Shown here piece after piece: positions 1-10,620 of a DNA stretch of 64,000 bases. The position numbers were made by a program, and so were the translations under genes. This stretch comes from Pictodentalium vernedei (Eukaryota; Mollusca; Scaphopoda; Dentaliida; Dentaliidae), in the NCBI GenBank assembly GCA_031216915.1, contig CM062297.1:530866971-530930970 (forward strand), written 5' to 3'. Below the pieces are notes generated by a model that made no database searches, was not told the DNA's origin, and saw nothing but the letters and a program-made list of their open reading frames with translations. The first letter of the stretch is position 1, and each line of letters opens with the position of its first letter.

Positions 1-1667
1 TTATTCTTCAAATTGGGGGGACGATTGTCTGATCGCTGGCGATCGGCGGTGCACTTGTTTTAATTTGTATTTCAGGAACTGAAGGGCGCTATCATATTTA
101 AAAAAGAAAAAGTGACTTCATAAATAAGATTCATTAATTTTATTCAGATAATGGGAGTGGTCATTTTATTTGAAATGTACAGTATACATTCCCATGATAT
201 TTATATAATAGTTACATCGAATACAACAAAATATGTATATAAATATCTCCAATCCCCATTTAAGGTATCCTTTCTTCTAATCTTGTACTTTCGTACTGAT
301 ATCTTCATCAAGTTTAATGGAAGCGAGTGTGATGGTGTGTGTGTGTGTGTGGGCGATTGTGGAGAAAAGCGGAGGGGAGAGGGGTGGGGGGGGGGGGGGT
401 GGTGGGGGGGGTAGACATTCAAGATACCCCTGACTTACCATACCATACCATGGTAAGATCGGTATGCAGAAAAAAATGCAGCATGTTATTATTACACTCG
501 TACACTTGCAAGTGTAGTCTACCTGTTCCCGGTTGCCTCTCGTTTTTCACTGAGCATGCCACGGTCTGGTTAAGGTTCGATCTATTTTCTACTTCCACTA
601 TTTCCCAACTTGAAGGAATATAGAGGATCGAATCAGTCAAAGGGGGAATTCAAGGGACAAACGCAATTACAGTAACACATATATAATATACTAGCAGGGT
701 TACCCGGCGTTGCTCGGACTGAGGAGAGTATTAAAATGACCCCTAGTAGACTCCTTTGACATTTTGAATGAGGAAATTCTAGTATAATGGGGTCCATCGT
801 TATGTTTATTTTGTAAACTCAGATTTTAAATTTGTAATGAAACGTTAAATAAAGGAGGAATGGCAAGACTGGTACATGGCATTTTTTAATGGCGAAAGTG
901 CCAATTCGATATCAAGTCAATTCGTAGTTAGTTTGGTTATGAATATTGATCCGCAAAATATTCATCCAGGTCAATTCAATCCATTTAAGGGAGGGGGCAT
1001 CCCACATACACCTCCCCTACCGAGTGATGCATTGCCTTTGCCACCCCCCACGCTCGCCATAACAATTCTCTGGCAACGCAGGGCTGTAGTCGTCCCGGCC
1101 TCATATGCCTATGGTTCTTGAGAAAAAAAATTGACACCACCCCACCCATCGTAAGCAAGCTATATGTATTCTGTGGTTCTGATTAAATGTGATTTTACAG
1201 TTCTGGTACAAGTTCACCTTTCTCTCTTCATCTCAAATGTCTTTGGCTGCCAGAGTATTATTGTCCAGCGGTTCTGTTTTGAAGTAAAATTCGAGCTAAA
1301 CCGTCCATATCAATAGGCTACTAAGAATACCATAAGGTTTATACAATAATTGGTAGCTGTTTAAACTTCTGATCACTAATCCTTTTGCGGTGACTGTCTA
1401 ATTAAAAAGATTATTGCCAATGATTTTAATTGCTGAACAAACTTCTACAATTATTAATCATAGTTATATGTGCTAACTCTATAAGGATGTTGAGGTGTGA
1501 CTTCTCTATCCAAAGTCGATTAATTGGGAATAACTGTCAAAATTATCAGCTGTCCGAATTCAACTATTTCTTGAGTTGAAGAAAAAAGCCGGATTCTAAA
1601 TTTGATCTGTCTGTGTTTTCAAAGCAAGGCTGTTATCCATAAGCGAAGCTAGGATTTCTTATTGTGA

Positions 1668-1735
1668 GGGGGGGGGGGGGGGGATTGTTTCTTTTGACAG
1701 GGGGGGGGGGGGATTGTTTCTTTTGACAGGGAGGG
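1668..1735. repeat. 30-bp tandem repeat beginning in a G tract
   Basis: A run of G followed by ATTGTTTCTTTTGACAG occurs twice in tandem. It looks like slippage or local duplication around a poly-G tract. No function is inferred. Confidence 0.7.
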
Positions 1736-3279
1736 GTAGCCAGGTCGATCTATGCCACATGCATATCCGTTGGTCATAGGCCTGAGGTGGGTGTGGCCTT
1801 CCCGCTGGTGGAGCTTTGATGGAATTGTAGATCAGTCCTACTTCACTATTTTTGAAAGTGCGAAGTCTCTGACGAAACTTTTATTTATTTAACTGCAGGG
1901 GATGTAAATATACCAGGTTCACAGTCAGGGGATGGGTGGGGGGGGGGAGGGGGAGGTCTTGTATAGAGTCAATGTTTTTTGGTGAGGGAACAACAACACT
2001 TGAATTTTACTGGTTATGCCCCCCCTCCTCCGCCAGTCTTCTACGCATGATATTGTAGACTCTAGGCTACGTGCCTGAAAAAGACTTCGGATTTGGACCA
2101 GGACTATGACGTGAACCACCAACATTAGCATTGTTGATGCAGTGCTCGACTGTGCATGTTCATGATTCATAATTGCCATACTTTTCCTACAGTACACCCT
2201 GAGTGGCTGGGATTAGAAGAGGGGTAAGTATTGGTTGATTATGACAAAAACACTCGTGTAGTGGAGTTTCCACTCACACAGTGTGCTCTGGTTCTGTGAA
2301 AAAAGCTTACAGCACACTGGAGACATACTTCAACTTGAACGACTCCAGAATTCGTTTCAAAGCCTCTAGACCAAAATACTAAGTTATGTTGCTTTAATTT
2401 AACCTGGCAGTGCAAACTGTGCAGAGCGAAAAGCATTCAAATGATAAAATGTCTGACTCCTCATACACGTGTTGTTTGAAAGTTGTGAAAAAATAATGCC
2501 CTCGTATTTAAAAAACACACTTTCTTGCGTGTTCTTTCATATGATATTGATGAATAAATAGTCAAAATGTACGATCACTGTTTTTCTTTTTTACGTCCAA
2601 CCGTAATATTGGCTTTTGACTGATTTCTGATGTTGGGTAAATAACTTCTGTTTGAAGTAATTTGGATATCGCCGATGGACATGGCCGCCTTCTTATTTGT
2701 TTATTTTTTATAATAATTTTACCAATTGACAGTAATATTTCTATCGACACCCAAACGGTGGCACGGCTGGGGTGGGGGGGGGGGGGGGGCAATTCAGATA
2801 CAATTATTTTTGCTCAACCCCCACTTTTGAAAATGGAAGTAGTTTTAATCATTTAATTATTTGTTAACCCTTGGCTGCATTCAATGGTAGGTTAAACAGA
2901 TAGTTCTGTAAAAAGCTCCGCCAAGTCTAACAAATCTATTTTTTTTTGCATCAACTTAATTATACTTATAGCTCAGGTCGTGAGCTCTCGTTGGACCGAG
3001 CGCATTCCAGTTAGGAGGCTACAGACAAGTTTTTTCAGGAAAGCATTTTTAAAAAATAATTGAATCTACCTTTGGGATCGGGCCATCACATTCTAAATTT
3101 TAAAAAAAAAATTTGATTTTGGTCATCCCTCCAAGTCGGAAAATATCTTCAGGTTTGTAACTCGACTGGATTTTGTTGTTTTTTTTAATTGCGACATATG
3201 AATACATCAAACGAATCTTAGAATCTACGATCCGTTGGTAAATAATTGGAAGCCTGAATTTTAACTTAGTGCAATTGAG

Positions 3280-3898
3280 GAAATTTCTTTAAAAAATCTT
3301 CTTCTTCAGATCCACCAATCAGAATGCTTTCATATTTGGTCAAATTGAAATTTGTTCAAATCAGGTCCCTTGGTTAATATTTGGGCTCTCTATAGGAGCC
3401 CGAAGTTTAACTTAATGCAACATGAGGAGATTTGTTAAAAAATCTTCTTTTTTCATATTTGGTGTATAACTTCTCCAGGGGAATGAGATTCAAGTTTGTT
3501 CAATTCGAGTCCCTGGCTTAATATTCAGGCTCTAAGGATGGGGGGGGGGGGGGGGGGGGTGGGGGGTGGGGGGGGGACTCCGTGGGAGTGGACAGACAAG
3601 ATTCAAGGTTTTTCACATCCATTCCTTAGTGTTTTTTCATAAAATATTCCTTTCAAACTGCAGTGACATAACAACCCTTGGAAGTTTGGCAGTGCTTGTC
3701 TACAGCTGATAGAATTGGAAGCAGTCAAGAAGACCTGTGATAATAATCATCTGACATGGACACCAGAGTTATGAATAATTTCATGACTTCATTCCTCTGT
3801 AGTGTTGATGAACCATGACTAACTGAATATGACTCAAAATACTTCTTTGAACCACTTTATCAGGTGAGCGATTAAGGCCCCTTAGGGTCTCTTGTTTG
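3280..3898 (+). mobile_element. HINE/Helentron-like fragment E0 (minisatellite monomers and 3' end)
   Basis: Monomers of about 160 bp contain TATTTGGGCTC, AAAAATCTTCTTC and CAAGTTTGTTCAA, the same as in elements E2, E6 and E7. The 3' end has CAGGTGAGCG, a GGCCCC-loop-GGGTCT hairpin, then CTTGTTT, as in E1 and E2. A possible 5' start (AGCTCAGGTCGTGAGCTCT, near 2,970) is weak. No protein is encoded. Family assignment is inference from structure. Confidence 0.6.
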
Positions 3899-4022
3899 TG
3901 TTGAGTTGAGTTGGTTAAATTCCTAGTTGCATTATGGAAACAAATTTGCAAATTAAAATTTAGATATTTCAACATCAGTATTCATGGGTAAATTTTTTTA
4001 TTTTTGTTTATTAATAATATAG

Positions 4023-4147
4023 AGTGCTGCAAAGAAAAAAGAGGAGGATTCAGTTGAACCCGACTTGAGTGCTTCAGCATCAGTACCTCAAGGAACAGAT
4101 AAGAGTGGTGTTATTCTCGAGACAGCTCTGAAAGATATCAACCCAAG
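4023..4147 (+). CDS. Cds: Phosphatidate cytidylyltransferase, N-terminal coding exon (partial gene)
   Basis: An open 125-bp exon: T-rich tract plus AG at 4,021-4,022, and a donor GTAAAAG at 4,148. It encodes a charged stretch (KKKEED, then a Ser-rich run) ending ETALKDINPR. The last codon is split (AG then A), so the exon joins in phase 2 to 38,301. The joined peptide reads [13 protein letters not shown] across the splice, which matches the position in animal CDS1/CDS2 where a poorly conserved acidic cytosolic tail meets the conserved W-x-N-W-x-x-RG block. The enzyme makes CDP-diacylglycerol from phosphatidic acid and CTP in the endoplasmic reticulum membrane, feeding phosphatidylinositol and cardiolipin synthesis. 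The tail alone would not identify the gene; identity rests on the join to the next exon. Earlier exons, including the start codon, were not found. Confidence 0.8.
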
Positions 4148-4423
4148 GTAAAAGCAAAAATAAGCCTTCTACTAGTAAACATTGTCGGCATATTTCTGTA
4201 TATAATATTTTTTCTCAATTGCACAGTAAGAGAATTTGAATTTTCTGTAAACAAATTGTTGTTTTCATCCTATTGTCCCATTTCTCCCTTAACATGTTTT
4301 CCTGAAATAAATTATTCCATGTTTTACCCGAAGAGAATAGAATTCCCAATTCCGCTTGTAGAAACAGAGAGTTAAATAGAGAAAAAGAGTAAAAGAGCTG
4401 ATCTCAATTAGGGCTGCAAGTTC

Positions 4424-4523
4424 CAGGCCTGGCATTCTTTACGAGTGCAGGATTGCTGCATGCCTAGAAAAAATTGAGGAGGGCAATTTTTTGCACCCTT
4501 GATTTTCTGGAATGCCAGACCTG
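4424..4523. mobile_element. Short hAT-like MITE (terminal inverted repeats CAGGCCTGGCATTC)
   Basis: The left end CAGGCCTGGCATTCTTT is matched in inverse orientation by GGAATGCCAGACCTG at 4,509-4,523. The interior GAGGAGGGCAA and TTGATTTTCTGG recurs in a degraded copy near 17,913-17,990, and the termini match those of the 1.1-kb element at 60,517-61,627. I see no clear target-site duplication here, so this is an old or truncated copy. Confidence 0.65.
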
Positions 4524-4652
4524 TTTGAGACTGCCTTTAAAATCTATTATAGGCCACTTAATTAAAAGTCCTTCCTGTTCAGGCCAAATGGTTGAAGCGT
4601 TTTCAATTCATAAATCCATTTGATTTCGTTGTGATGGCGTTTTTCTGTTGTG

Positions 4653-4655
<3 letters not shown>

Positions 4656-4703
<48 letters not shown>

Positions 4704-5037
4704 TTGGTGTTTATGGTCATTTCTGCACAATGGCTGACCATGACAGTTTTACAGGTGGAGGAAGCCGGAGTACCCGGAGAGAACCACCGAGCAACGGCGA
4801 GCAACTGTTAGCTCCCCAACATACCAACTCCACACAAGCAGGGTTAGCATTGCTTGAAGACAGGTGCACCATCGAGGAGCAGTACGCCTTAGTATACAGC
4901 GTCATCGTGCCCCCACATGGGCAATGGGGGTGAAGTGTCTTGTCCAAGGACACAACGCGGTTGCCGCAGGTGGGATTCGAACCGAGGACCTCTCAGCTTG
5001 CAGCCTGCACCTCTACCAACTGAGCCACCGCGCCCCC
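4656..5037 (-). mobile_element. tRNA-derived SINE, copy S1
   Basis: Minus-strand SINE. Its tRNA-like head (5' end at 5,037) has an A box (TGGCTCAGTTGG) and B box (GGTTCGAATCC). The central block TGTCCTTGGACAAGACACTT is shared with S2-S4, and the tail is a long TAAA-type run, seen as (ATTT)n at 4,656-4,705. A 13-bp target-site duplication TTCTGTTGTGTTA flanks it at 4,643-4,655 and 5,038-5,050. The central block resembles the V/Meta-type conserved domains of animal SINEs; that naming is tentative. Open frames across it are by-products. Confidence 0.92.
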
Positions 5038-5079
5038 TTCTGTTGTGTTAAGGTTATCCAGGTGGGAGTTAAGTACCTG

Positions 5080-5800
5080 TATAATATGATAATGTAGGTC
5101 TGTGATTGAATTCATTTGGTTGTTAAAATGTATAGCAACTGGGGTTTTGTGTTTGTATTGTATATCAGCTAAGTGTTCCTTGATGCAGAGTTTAAAGTGG
5201 CATTTGGTTTCGCCGACATACTGTTTTTTACAAATTTTACATGTGATTAAGTAAATGCAGTTACGGGTTAGGCAGTTGGTTCTGCATGGGCCCCGGTATC
5301 GTCTGGAAGTTTAACTGCTGGTGAACCATAATCCTTTTGGAAGTGATGGGCAAATAGTGCAGTTCTTGGTGGTACATTGTGTTTGGGGATTGGGATAATT
5401 TTCACACTACGTTGTATATTGGGTGGTAGTTTGGCTCTGGTTAGCATGTCTTTGAGAGAGGGCTAGCAGGGCGGGGGGGGGGGGGGGGAGGGGGGGTGAA
5501 AAGCTCACCTCCTGTGGTGGTATAGGACAACAAGGGCCAGAAGCGTCTAATGTGCTTGTATGTATTCATGTTGTTGGGGTGATAATGAGTCACAAAAGGT
5601 ATGCGGTCTGTTTTGGATTTGTCTGGACTGTCCGATAGGAGTGTAGATCGATTGATGGATGAGACCTTTGTGAATGCTGTGTGTAGAACTTCCTCCGGAT
5701 ATTGCCGGTTATGTAAGTATTGTAGCATTACTGTCTGACAAAGTCGTCGTGGTCACTGCAGATACATCTCAATCTTAATAGCTGGCTTTATGGTATACAG
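5080..5800 (-). pseudogene. Penelope-like element fragment: RT C-terminus, linker and GIY-YIG endonuclease region
   Basis: Read on the minus strand from about 5,800 to 5,080. First comes ICSDHDDFVRQ, then LLSDSPDKSKTDRIPFVTHY and YKHIRRFWPLL, which match the conserved stretch after the reverse transcriptase core of Penelope-like elements. Then SLKDMLTRAKLPP, and last a cysteine-bearing zinc-finger/GIY-YIG stretch CIYLITCKICKKQYVGET with a following EHLADI. The frame breaks at least twice. A G tract at 5,471-5,497, encoding a proline run on the minus strand, probably expanded inside the coding region. Only the C-terminal third is present. It is transcriptionally antisense to the host gene. Confidence 0.85.
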
Positions 5801-6411
5801 ATCACAGCATTACGATCACCTGACTGGACCAACACCATACTGAATGAAGATCACCTCACCTACACATTGCCGCCCATCAAGGAAAGCTTTGTTGGGAGAA
5901 TTAATAATAAACACAGACATGTATTTCTACATTTTTATACTATAAACCAATGGCCCAGACTAGCTGGTGCAAACTCAAAGTTATCAAGGGCCAAACACAA
6001 ATTTTGAGTTCCCCAATCCCCCAAATTTGTTTGCAAAACCGAAAATTGAAAGTCCTATCTGGTCCTCCATACTTTTACTCTCTGCACATGCGCAGCCATC
6101 AGGAAGTAACCGGAATTGGTGCCAACACCATTTTTTGTTTGGCCCTAAAGTCAGTAACAATGTTCTGACACCTGTGCTTTAAAATCTCCTTTTTTGAGGA
6201 TGCCAGACACAAATCAATGCAAGAATTGGTGGATCCAAAGCTGTTATTGGATGATGGAAGTGTACAACGGTGGTTTTATATGTTTCCCAATTTCAGGACA
6301 TATGCCTGATGTCATCATTTTTGCTAATAATTAATCCACTGTTTGTTAAGTATTCCTTCCCTATCCTTCCATGAACCCTTCCTGTTAAACTCTTAAGCTT
6401 TTTGGCTATTT

Positions 6412-7160
6412 TTAGCTCACCTGACTTTCAGACAGGAGAACTATAGTGATCACTCACCGTCCGTCGTCCGTGAACATGGTGTTTGCGTCTTCTCCTCCTA
6501 AACCGCTGAACCAATTTAATTGATATTTGAGATAATAGTTTGTTATGACATCGCAATTTGATTTTGTTCAGATCAAGTTGCCTCACCCCTTGGTAGAGCC
6601 ACACCCAAAAAGTGTGCTGAAATCTTAAAAAAATCTTCTTTTTCATGAACCAGCAGTAGTAGAGACTTGATATTTGGTGTGCGGCTTCAAATGCAAAAAA
6701 AATCTGGAAATTTTTTTTTTGTTTTATGCATTTCAGTCAATTTTAAGGCAAAAAAATTTTTTTTTTTTTACACAGAAAATTTGGGGGCTGTGTGGGACTT
6801 CAAAAATTTTGGACCAAAAACCAGAAATTTTTTTTTTGTTTTTTATGCGTTTCGGTCAATTTTAAGAAGAAAAAAAAATTTTAGTCTGAAAATATTTTGT
6901 TTGGGACTTCAAAAATTTCCAAACAAAAATAAAAAAAAATCTGTTTTTTATGCGTTTATCTCAATTTTGGGACGTAAAAGTGCAGGAACTGAAAATAGAA
7001 GGAAAAATCTTGTATATTGTGTGGGCACAACTGCTTCATCTAGTTGGTATATGCTTTTCTTAGGAGGGGCGTATGCAGCTTATTCAAATCAAGTCCCTGG
7101 TTTGATATTTAGACTACCATGTCAGGTGAGCGCCCTCAGGCCTGCTGGGGCCTCTTCTTT
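6412..7160 (+). mobile_element. HINE/Helentron-like element E1
   Basis: The 5' end AGCTCACCTGAC is followed by a degenerate inverted copy. The reverse complement GTCAGGTGAGC recurs near the 3' end (7,121-7,131), then a GGCC-type hairpin (7,138-7,153) and CTTCTTT. CCGTCCGTCGTCCGT motifs lie near the 5' end. It interrupts D1: sequence on both sides is contiguous in D2. No Rep/helicase coding is seen; the 178-residue open frame over its T-rich core is low complexity. Confidence 0.75.
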
Positions 7161-7170
7161 ATTTAAATTT

Positions 7171-9503
7171 TTAGCTCATCTTGACAAAGTCAAGCTGATC
7201 TAATCTAATCGCTTCCCGTCCGGCATCCGGCGTCCGGCGTCCGTCAACACCATGTTTTGGTCTTCTCCTCCAAAGCCACTGGGCCAATTCAAGTGAAAGT
7301 TTGTTTGAGTGATGGTCCCAAAGGGGCATTTCATTTTTGTTCAACTCAGCATGCCCAGCCCCATAGGGAGGGAGTGGGGGAAAATGCTCCAAAATATTTT
7401 AAAAATCTTCTTCTCAAGAACCAGTGTGTACAATGACTTGATATTTCCTATGGAGCTTCCATATGAGGTGTAGAATCAAGTTTGTTCAAACGAAGTTCGT
7501 AAAGTAATATTTGGCTTTGTAATAGGAGGGGTAAGATTTTTGGCCCCGCCCAAAATTTCTATTTTCTGAACCGATGGTCCGGTATGAACCAAATTTGGTT
7601 TGTGGTAGTATTGGGTCATAAGTACTTGACCCATGCAAAAAAAAAAAATTCCCGCATCCCCATGGGAACCCTGGGAGCTAAAAATAGAAATATTTTCAAA
7701 CGCCCATATTTCCCAAACCTCACGGAACAGAGAGCTTTTATTTGGTATGAAGTATCCTTACGACCAGTAGAATTGAGTGGTAAAAACAAATTGCCATCGG
7801 TTATGTTAGGGTGTTCTGTAATGGGCATCGAAAAAATGCAGAGTCAGCATATTTGCAAAAATTTTAAAAAATCTTTTCTCCAGAACCAATCATCAGAATC
7901 TTTTGATATTTGGTATACAGCATTCATAGGGGGGTCAGATAAAAGTTTGTAGAAATAAAGCTCATTGGTTCATATTTGGGCTCTCTACAGGAGCCCGAAG
8001 TTTTAACATAGGGTAATATGGGGAATATTCTTTAAAAATCTTCTTCTTCAGAACCACCAGTCAGAATCTTTTAATATTTGGTATACATCATTGTTATGAG
8101 GGTCAGATTCTAGATTGTTCAAACCAAGTCCCTAGATTAATATTTGGGCTTCCTACGGAAGCCCAAATTTGATCTTTGTTCAATATGGAGGGTAATTTAA
8201 AAAAATCTTCTTCTTCAGATCCATCAGTCAGAATGCTCTGATATTTGGTATGCAACATCTCTATGGGGGTCAGATTCAAGTTTGTTCAAATCAAATTCCT
8301 AGGTATATATTTGGGCTCACTATGGTAGCCCAAATTTTTACTTAGTGCAATATGAGAAAATTTCTTTAAAAATCTTCTTCAGATCCACCAATCGGAATGC
8401 TTTTATATTTGGTATACAACATCTCTAGGGGGGTCAGATTCCAGGTTGTTCAATTCGAGTGCCTAGGTTAATATTTGGGCTCATGAAATTTAACTTAGTA
8501 CAATATGAGGGAATTTCTTCAAAATCTTCTTCTTCAGATTCACTTGTCAGAATGCTTTCACATTTGGTATACAACATCTCTAGGGGGGTCAGATTCAAGT
8601 TTGTTCAAATCGGATCCATAGGTCAATATTTGGGCTCGCTATGGTAGCCCAAATTTGAACTTAGTGCAATTCGAAGAAATTTCTTTACAATTTCTCTTCT
8701 TCAGATCCAACAGTCAGAATGCTTTCATATTCAGTACACAACATCTCTAGGGAAGTCATATTTAACTGTGTTCAAATCAAGAGCCTGGGTTAATATTTAA
8801 GCTCTCTATGGGAGCCGGAATTGGCCATTTTGCTGAAGAATTAAAAATTTTGTATTCAGTACCCTCTGGGGGCGCGGTGGCTCAGTTGGTAGAGGTGCAG
8901 GCTGCAAGCCGAGAGGTCCTCGGTTCGAATCCCACCTGCGGCAACCGCGTTGTGTCCTTGGGCAAGACACTTCACCCCGATTGCCTACATGGGAGCACGA
9001 TGATGCTGTGTACTGAGGCGTACTGCACGTCGATGGTGCGCATGTCTTCAACCAATCTAACCCTGCCTGTGCTGCGGTGCAGAGTTCAGAGTTACGATGT
9101 TGGAGAGCTGACAGCTGCTCGTCGTTGCTCGGTGGTTCTCTCCGGGTACTCCGGCTTCCTCCACCCGTAAAACTGTCACGGTCACGATTAGCCATTGTGC
9201 ATAAGTATGTGACCTTAAACACCAATAAATGAATAAATGAATGAATTCAGTACCCTCTAGAGGTACTAAGATTAATCCACATAGGTTGTATCAAGGGGCT
9301 TCATAGGGGAGCTCTACATTTTACTTATGATCAACTGAAGAAAAGGCATGATGCCTAGATTATTTTTGTCTCTCCTGAGGGACTTAAGGATTGATAGTGT
9401 AGCCTATGGAGATGGCTTGCTTAATGTAGACTCATTCTTGGACTCTGTTCAAATTGTGTTCTGTACAAGATGAGCGCTTCAGGCCCCGTGGGGCCTCTTG
9501 TTT
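7171..9503 (+). mobile_element. HINE/Helentron-like element E2
   Basis: 5' hairpin AGCTCATCTTGAC with GTCAAGCTGA (7,173-7,197). The core is about 160-bp minisatellite monomers (TATTTGGGCTC, AAAAATCTTCTTC). 3' CAAGATGAGC (9,466-9,475), hairpin AGGCCCCGTGGGGCCT (9,481-9,496), tail CTTGTTT. It inserted into D1 only about 10 bp downstream of E1. It is colinear with E7 (30,652-32,743) except for SINE S2, which is present here and absent there. Non-coding. Confidence 0.85.
8868..9244 (+). mobile_element. tRNA-derived SINE, copy S2
   Basis: 377 bp. A box TGGCTCAGTTGG at 8,878-8,889; B box GGTTCGAATCC at 8,922-8,932; conserved middle TGTCCTTGGGCAAGACACTT; tail of AATAAATG repeats. The target-site duplication is ATTCAGTACCCTCT at 8,854-8,867 and 9,245-9,258. 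The paralogous element E7 has the single unduplicated site near 32,270. It is nearly identical to S4 apart from the tail. It would be copied by RNA polymerase III and mobilised by a LINE not seen here. Confidence 0.97.
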
Positions 9504-10620
9504 ATTAATTTCTTGGGAGTTTAACGTGTATTGCAGAATATTTATTCTGTTTATCCCCATGGTTATGTCCTCACCCTAGGGGTGTTAGGTCGTTTACTCT
9601 TGCATCTTCTATCCGATGTATCGTTTTTCTTCGTATGAAGATCTAGCTTTGCATCTGGCAGCATTTAAATTTGTTACTGACTTTGGACCTTTTTGTGTGC
9701 CTGATGTCTTGTTTCCTGTTTTTTTATTAGCTCAACTTTGGCGAAGCCAAATTTGAGCTTTTGTCATGGCCCGTCATCCGTCTGTCAACAATTGGATACG
9801 GCTCGGGCTAGAGGCCGTATTTATGAACTGATCTTTATGAAACTTCTTGGGTACCTTTGTTATGATCGTGGGACGAGAACGAGTGTTTTTGGGTGCAGTC
9901 CGAAATTCAAGATGGCTGCCAGCCACCATTTTGTACCGACAATGCAGAAATCTGTTTTTTGTACAGAACTTCCATATGAAAGCTCTGATTTGAATAATTT
10001 TTTGTATGAATGTTTAGTACCATGGGATACATCACATATAATACAGGTTTTTTCTCGTGCGTAATTGTGCAAATTAGACTAATTTTGATGTTTTTTGGTG
10101 TTACTTTCAGCTCTGAAAGTGCAAATGCCAATACGGCTCGGGCTAGAGGCTGTACTTATGAACCGATCTTTACGAAACTTCTTGGGTACCTTTGGTATCA
10201 CCGTGGGACGAGAACAAGCATTTTTGGGTCCAGTCCGAAATTCAAGATGGCCGATGGCAGCCATTTTGTACAAAATTAGGTGCAATCAGATTTTTGCACA
10301 GAACTTCCATATGAAAGCGCTGATTTGAATAATTTTGTGTGTGAATATTTAGTACCTTGGGATACATCACATATAATACAGGTTTTTTTCTCATGAAGAA
10401 ATTATGCAAATTAGATGAACTTTGATTTTTTCAGTGCGACTAACACACAGTAAGTACACATGCCAATACGGCTCGGGCTAGAGACTGCATTCATGAACTG
10501 ATCTTCACGAAATGTCTTGGGTACCTTTGTTATCACCTTGGGACCAGAACGAGTGTTTCTGAGAGCGGTCTAAAATTCAAGATGGCTGCCAGTGGCTATT
10601 TTGTACTGAAATTAGGTCTA

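Larger units (their letters stand above)
1..4022. other. Non-coding sequence upstream of the first recognised exon
   Basis: No coding exon could be supported here. It is probably an upstream intron of the phosphatidate cytidylyltransferase gene, because the next exon (4,023) opens with a splice acceptor. Visible content: a (TG)n run near 335-352; long G tracts near 386-412, 1,668-1,712, 1,937-1,950, 2,769-2,790 and 3,540-3,577; a 30-bp unit repeated about twice at 1,668-1,735; a short element-end-like motif near 690-720 (CCCGGCGTTGCTCGG); and a minisatellite element fragment from about 3,280 to 3,898. The short open frames in this stretch are low-complexity and show no family. Confidence 0.6.

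Noticed and set aside
1..120. Possible exon after TTTGTATTTCAG (end at 75)
   Set aside because: An acceptor-like site exists, but no convincing donor or conserved peptide follows.
4592..4933. 113-residue open frame with a YLFIYLF repeat
   Set aside because: The repeat is the SINE tail microsatellite, and the rest is antisense SINE sequence.
6667..7203. 178-residue open frame
   Set aside because: It covers T- and A-rich monomers of E1 and runs into E2. The composition is low complexity (F, K, N) and no family is visible.
8871..8945. Possible tRNA gene (A and B boxes)
   Set aside because: It is the head of a 377-bp SINE with a tail and target-site duplication, repeated at 33,899, 4,656 and 23,900. 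A free tRNA gene would not have this context.
8806..9225. Open frames of 139 and 120 residues on both strands (and equivalents at 33,884-34,255)
   Set aside because: They are translations of the SINE and recur wherever it does. They are not genes.
9481..9503. Rho-independent terminator (GC hairpin plus T run)
   Set aside because: The hairpin is the conserved 3' end of a HINE-like element, repeated in E0, E1 and E7. The genome is eukaryotic.
6412..9503. Canonical Helitron with CTRR 3' end
   Set aside because: The ends after the hairpin are CTTGTTT or TTCATT, not CTRR, and the subterminal inverted repeats fit the Helentron/HINE type better. No Rep/helicase was found, so even this is provisional.
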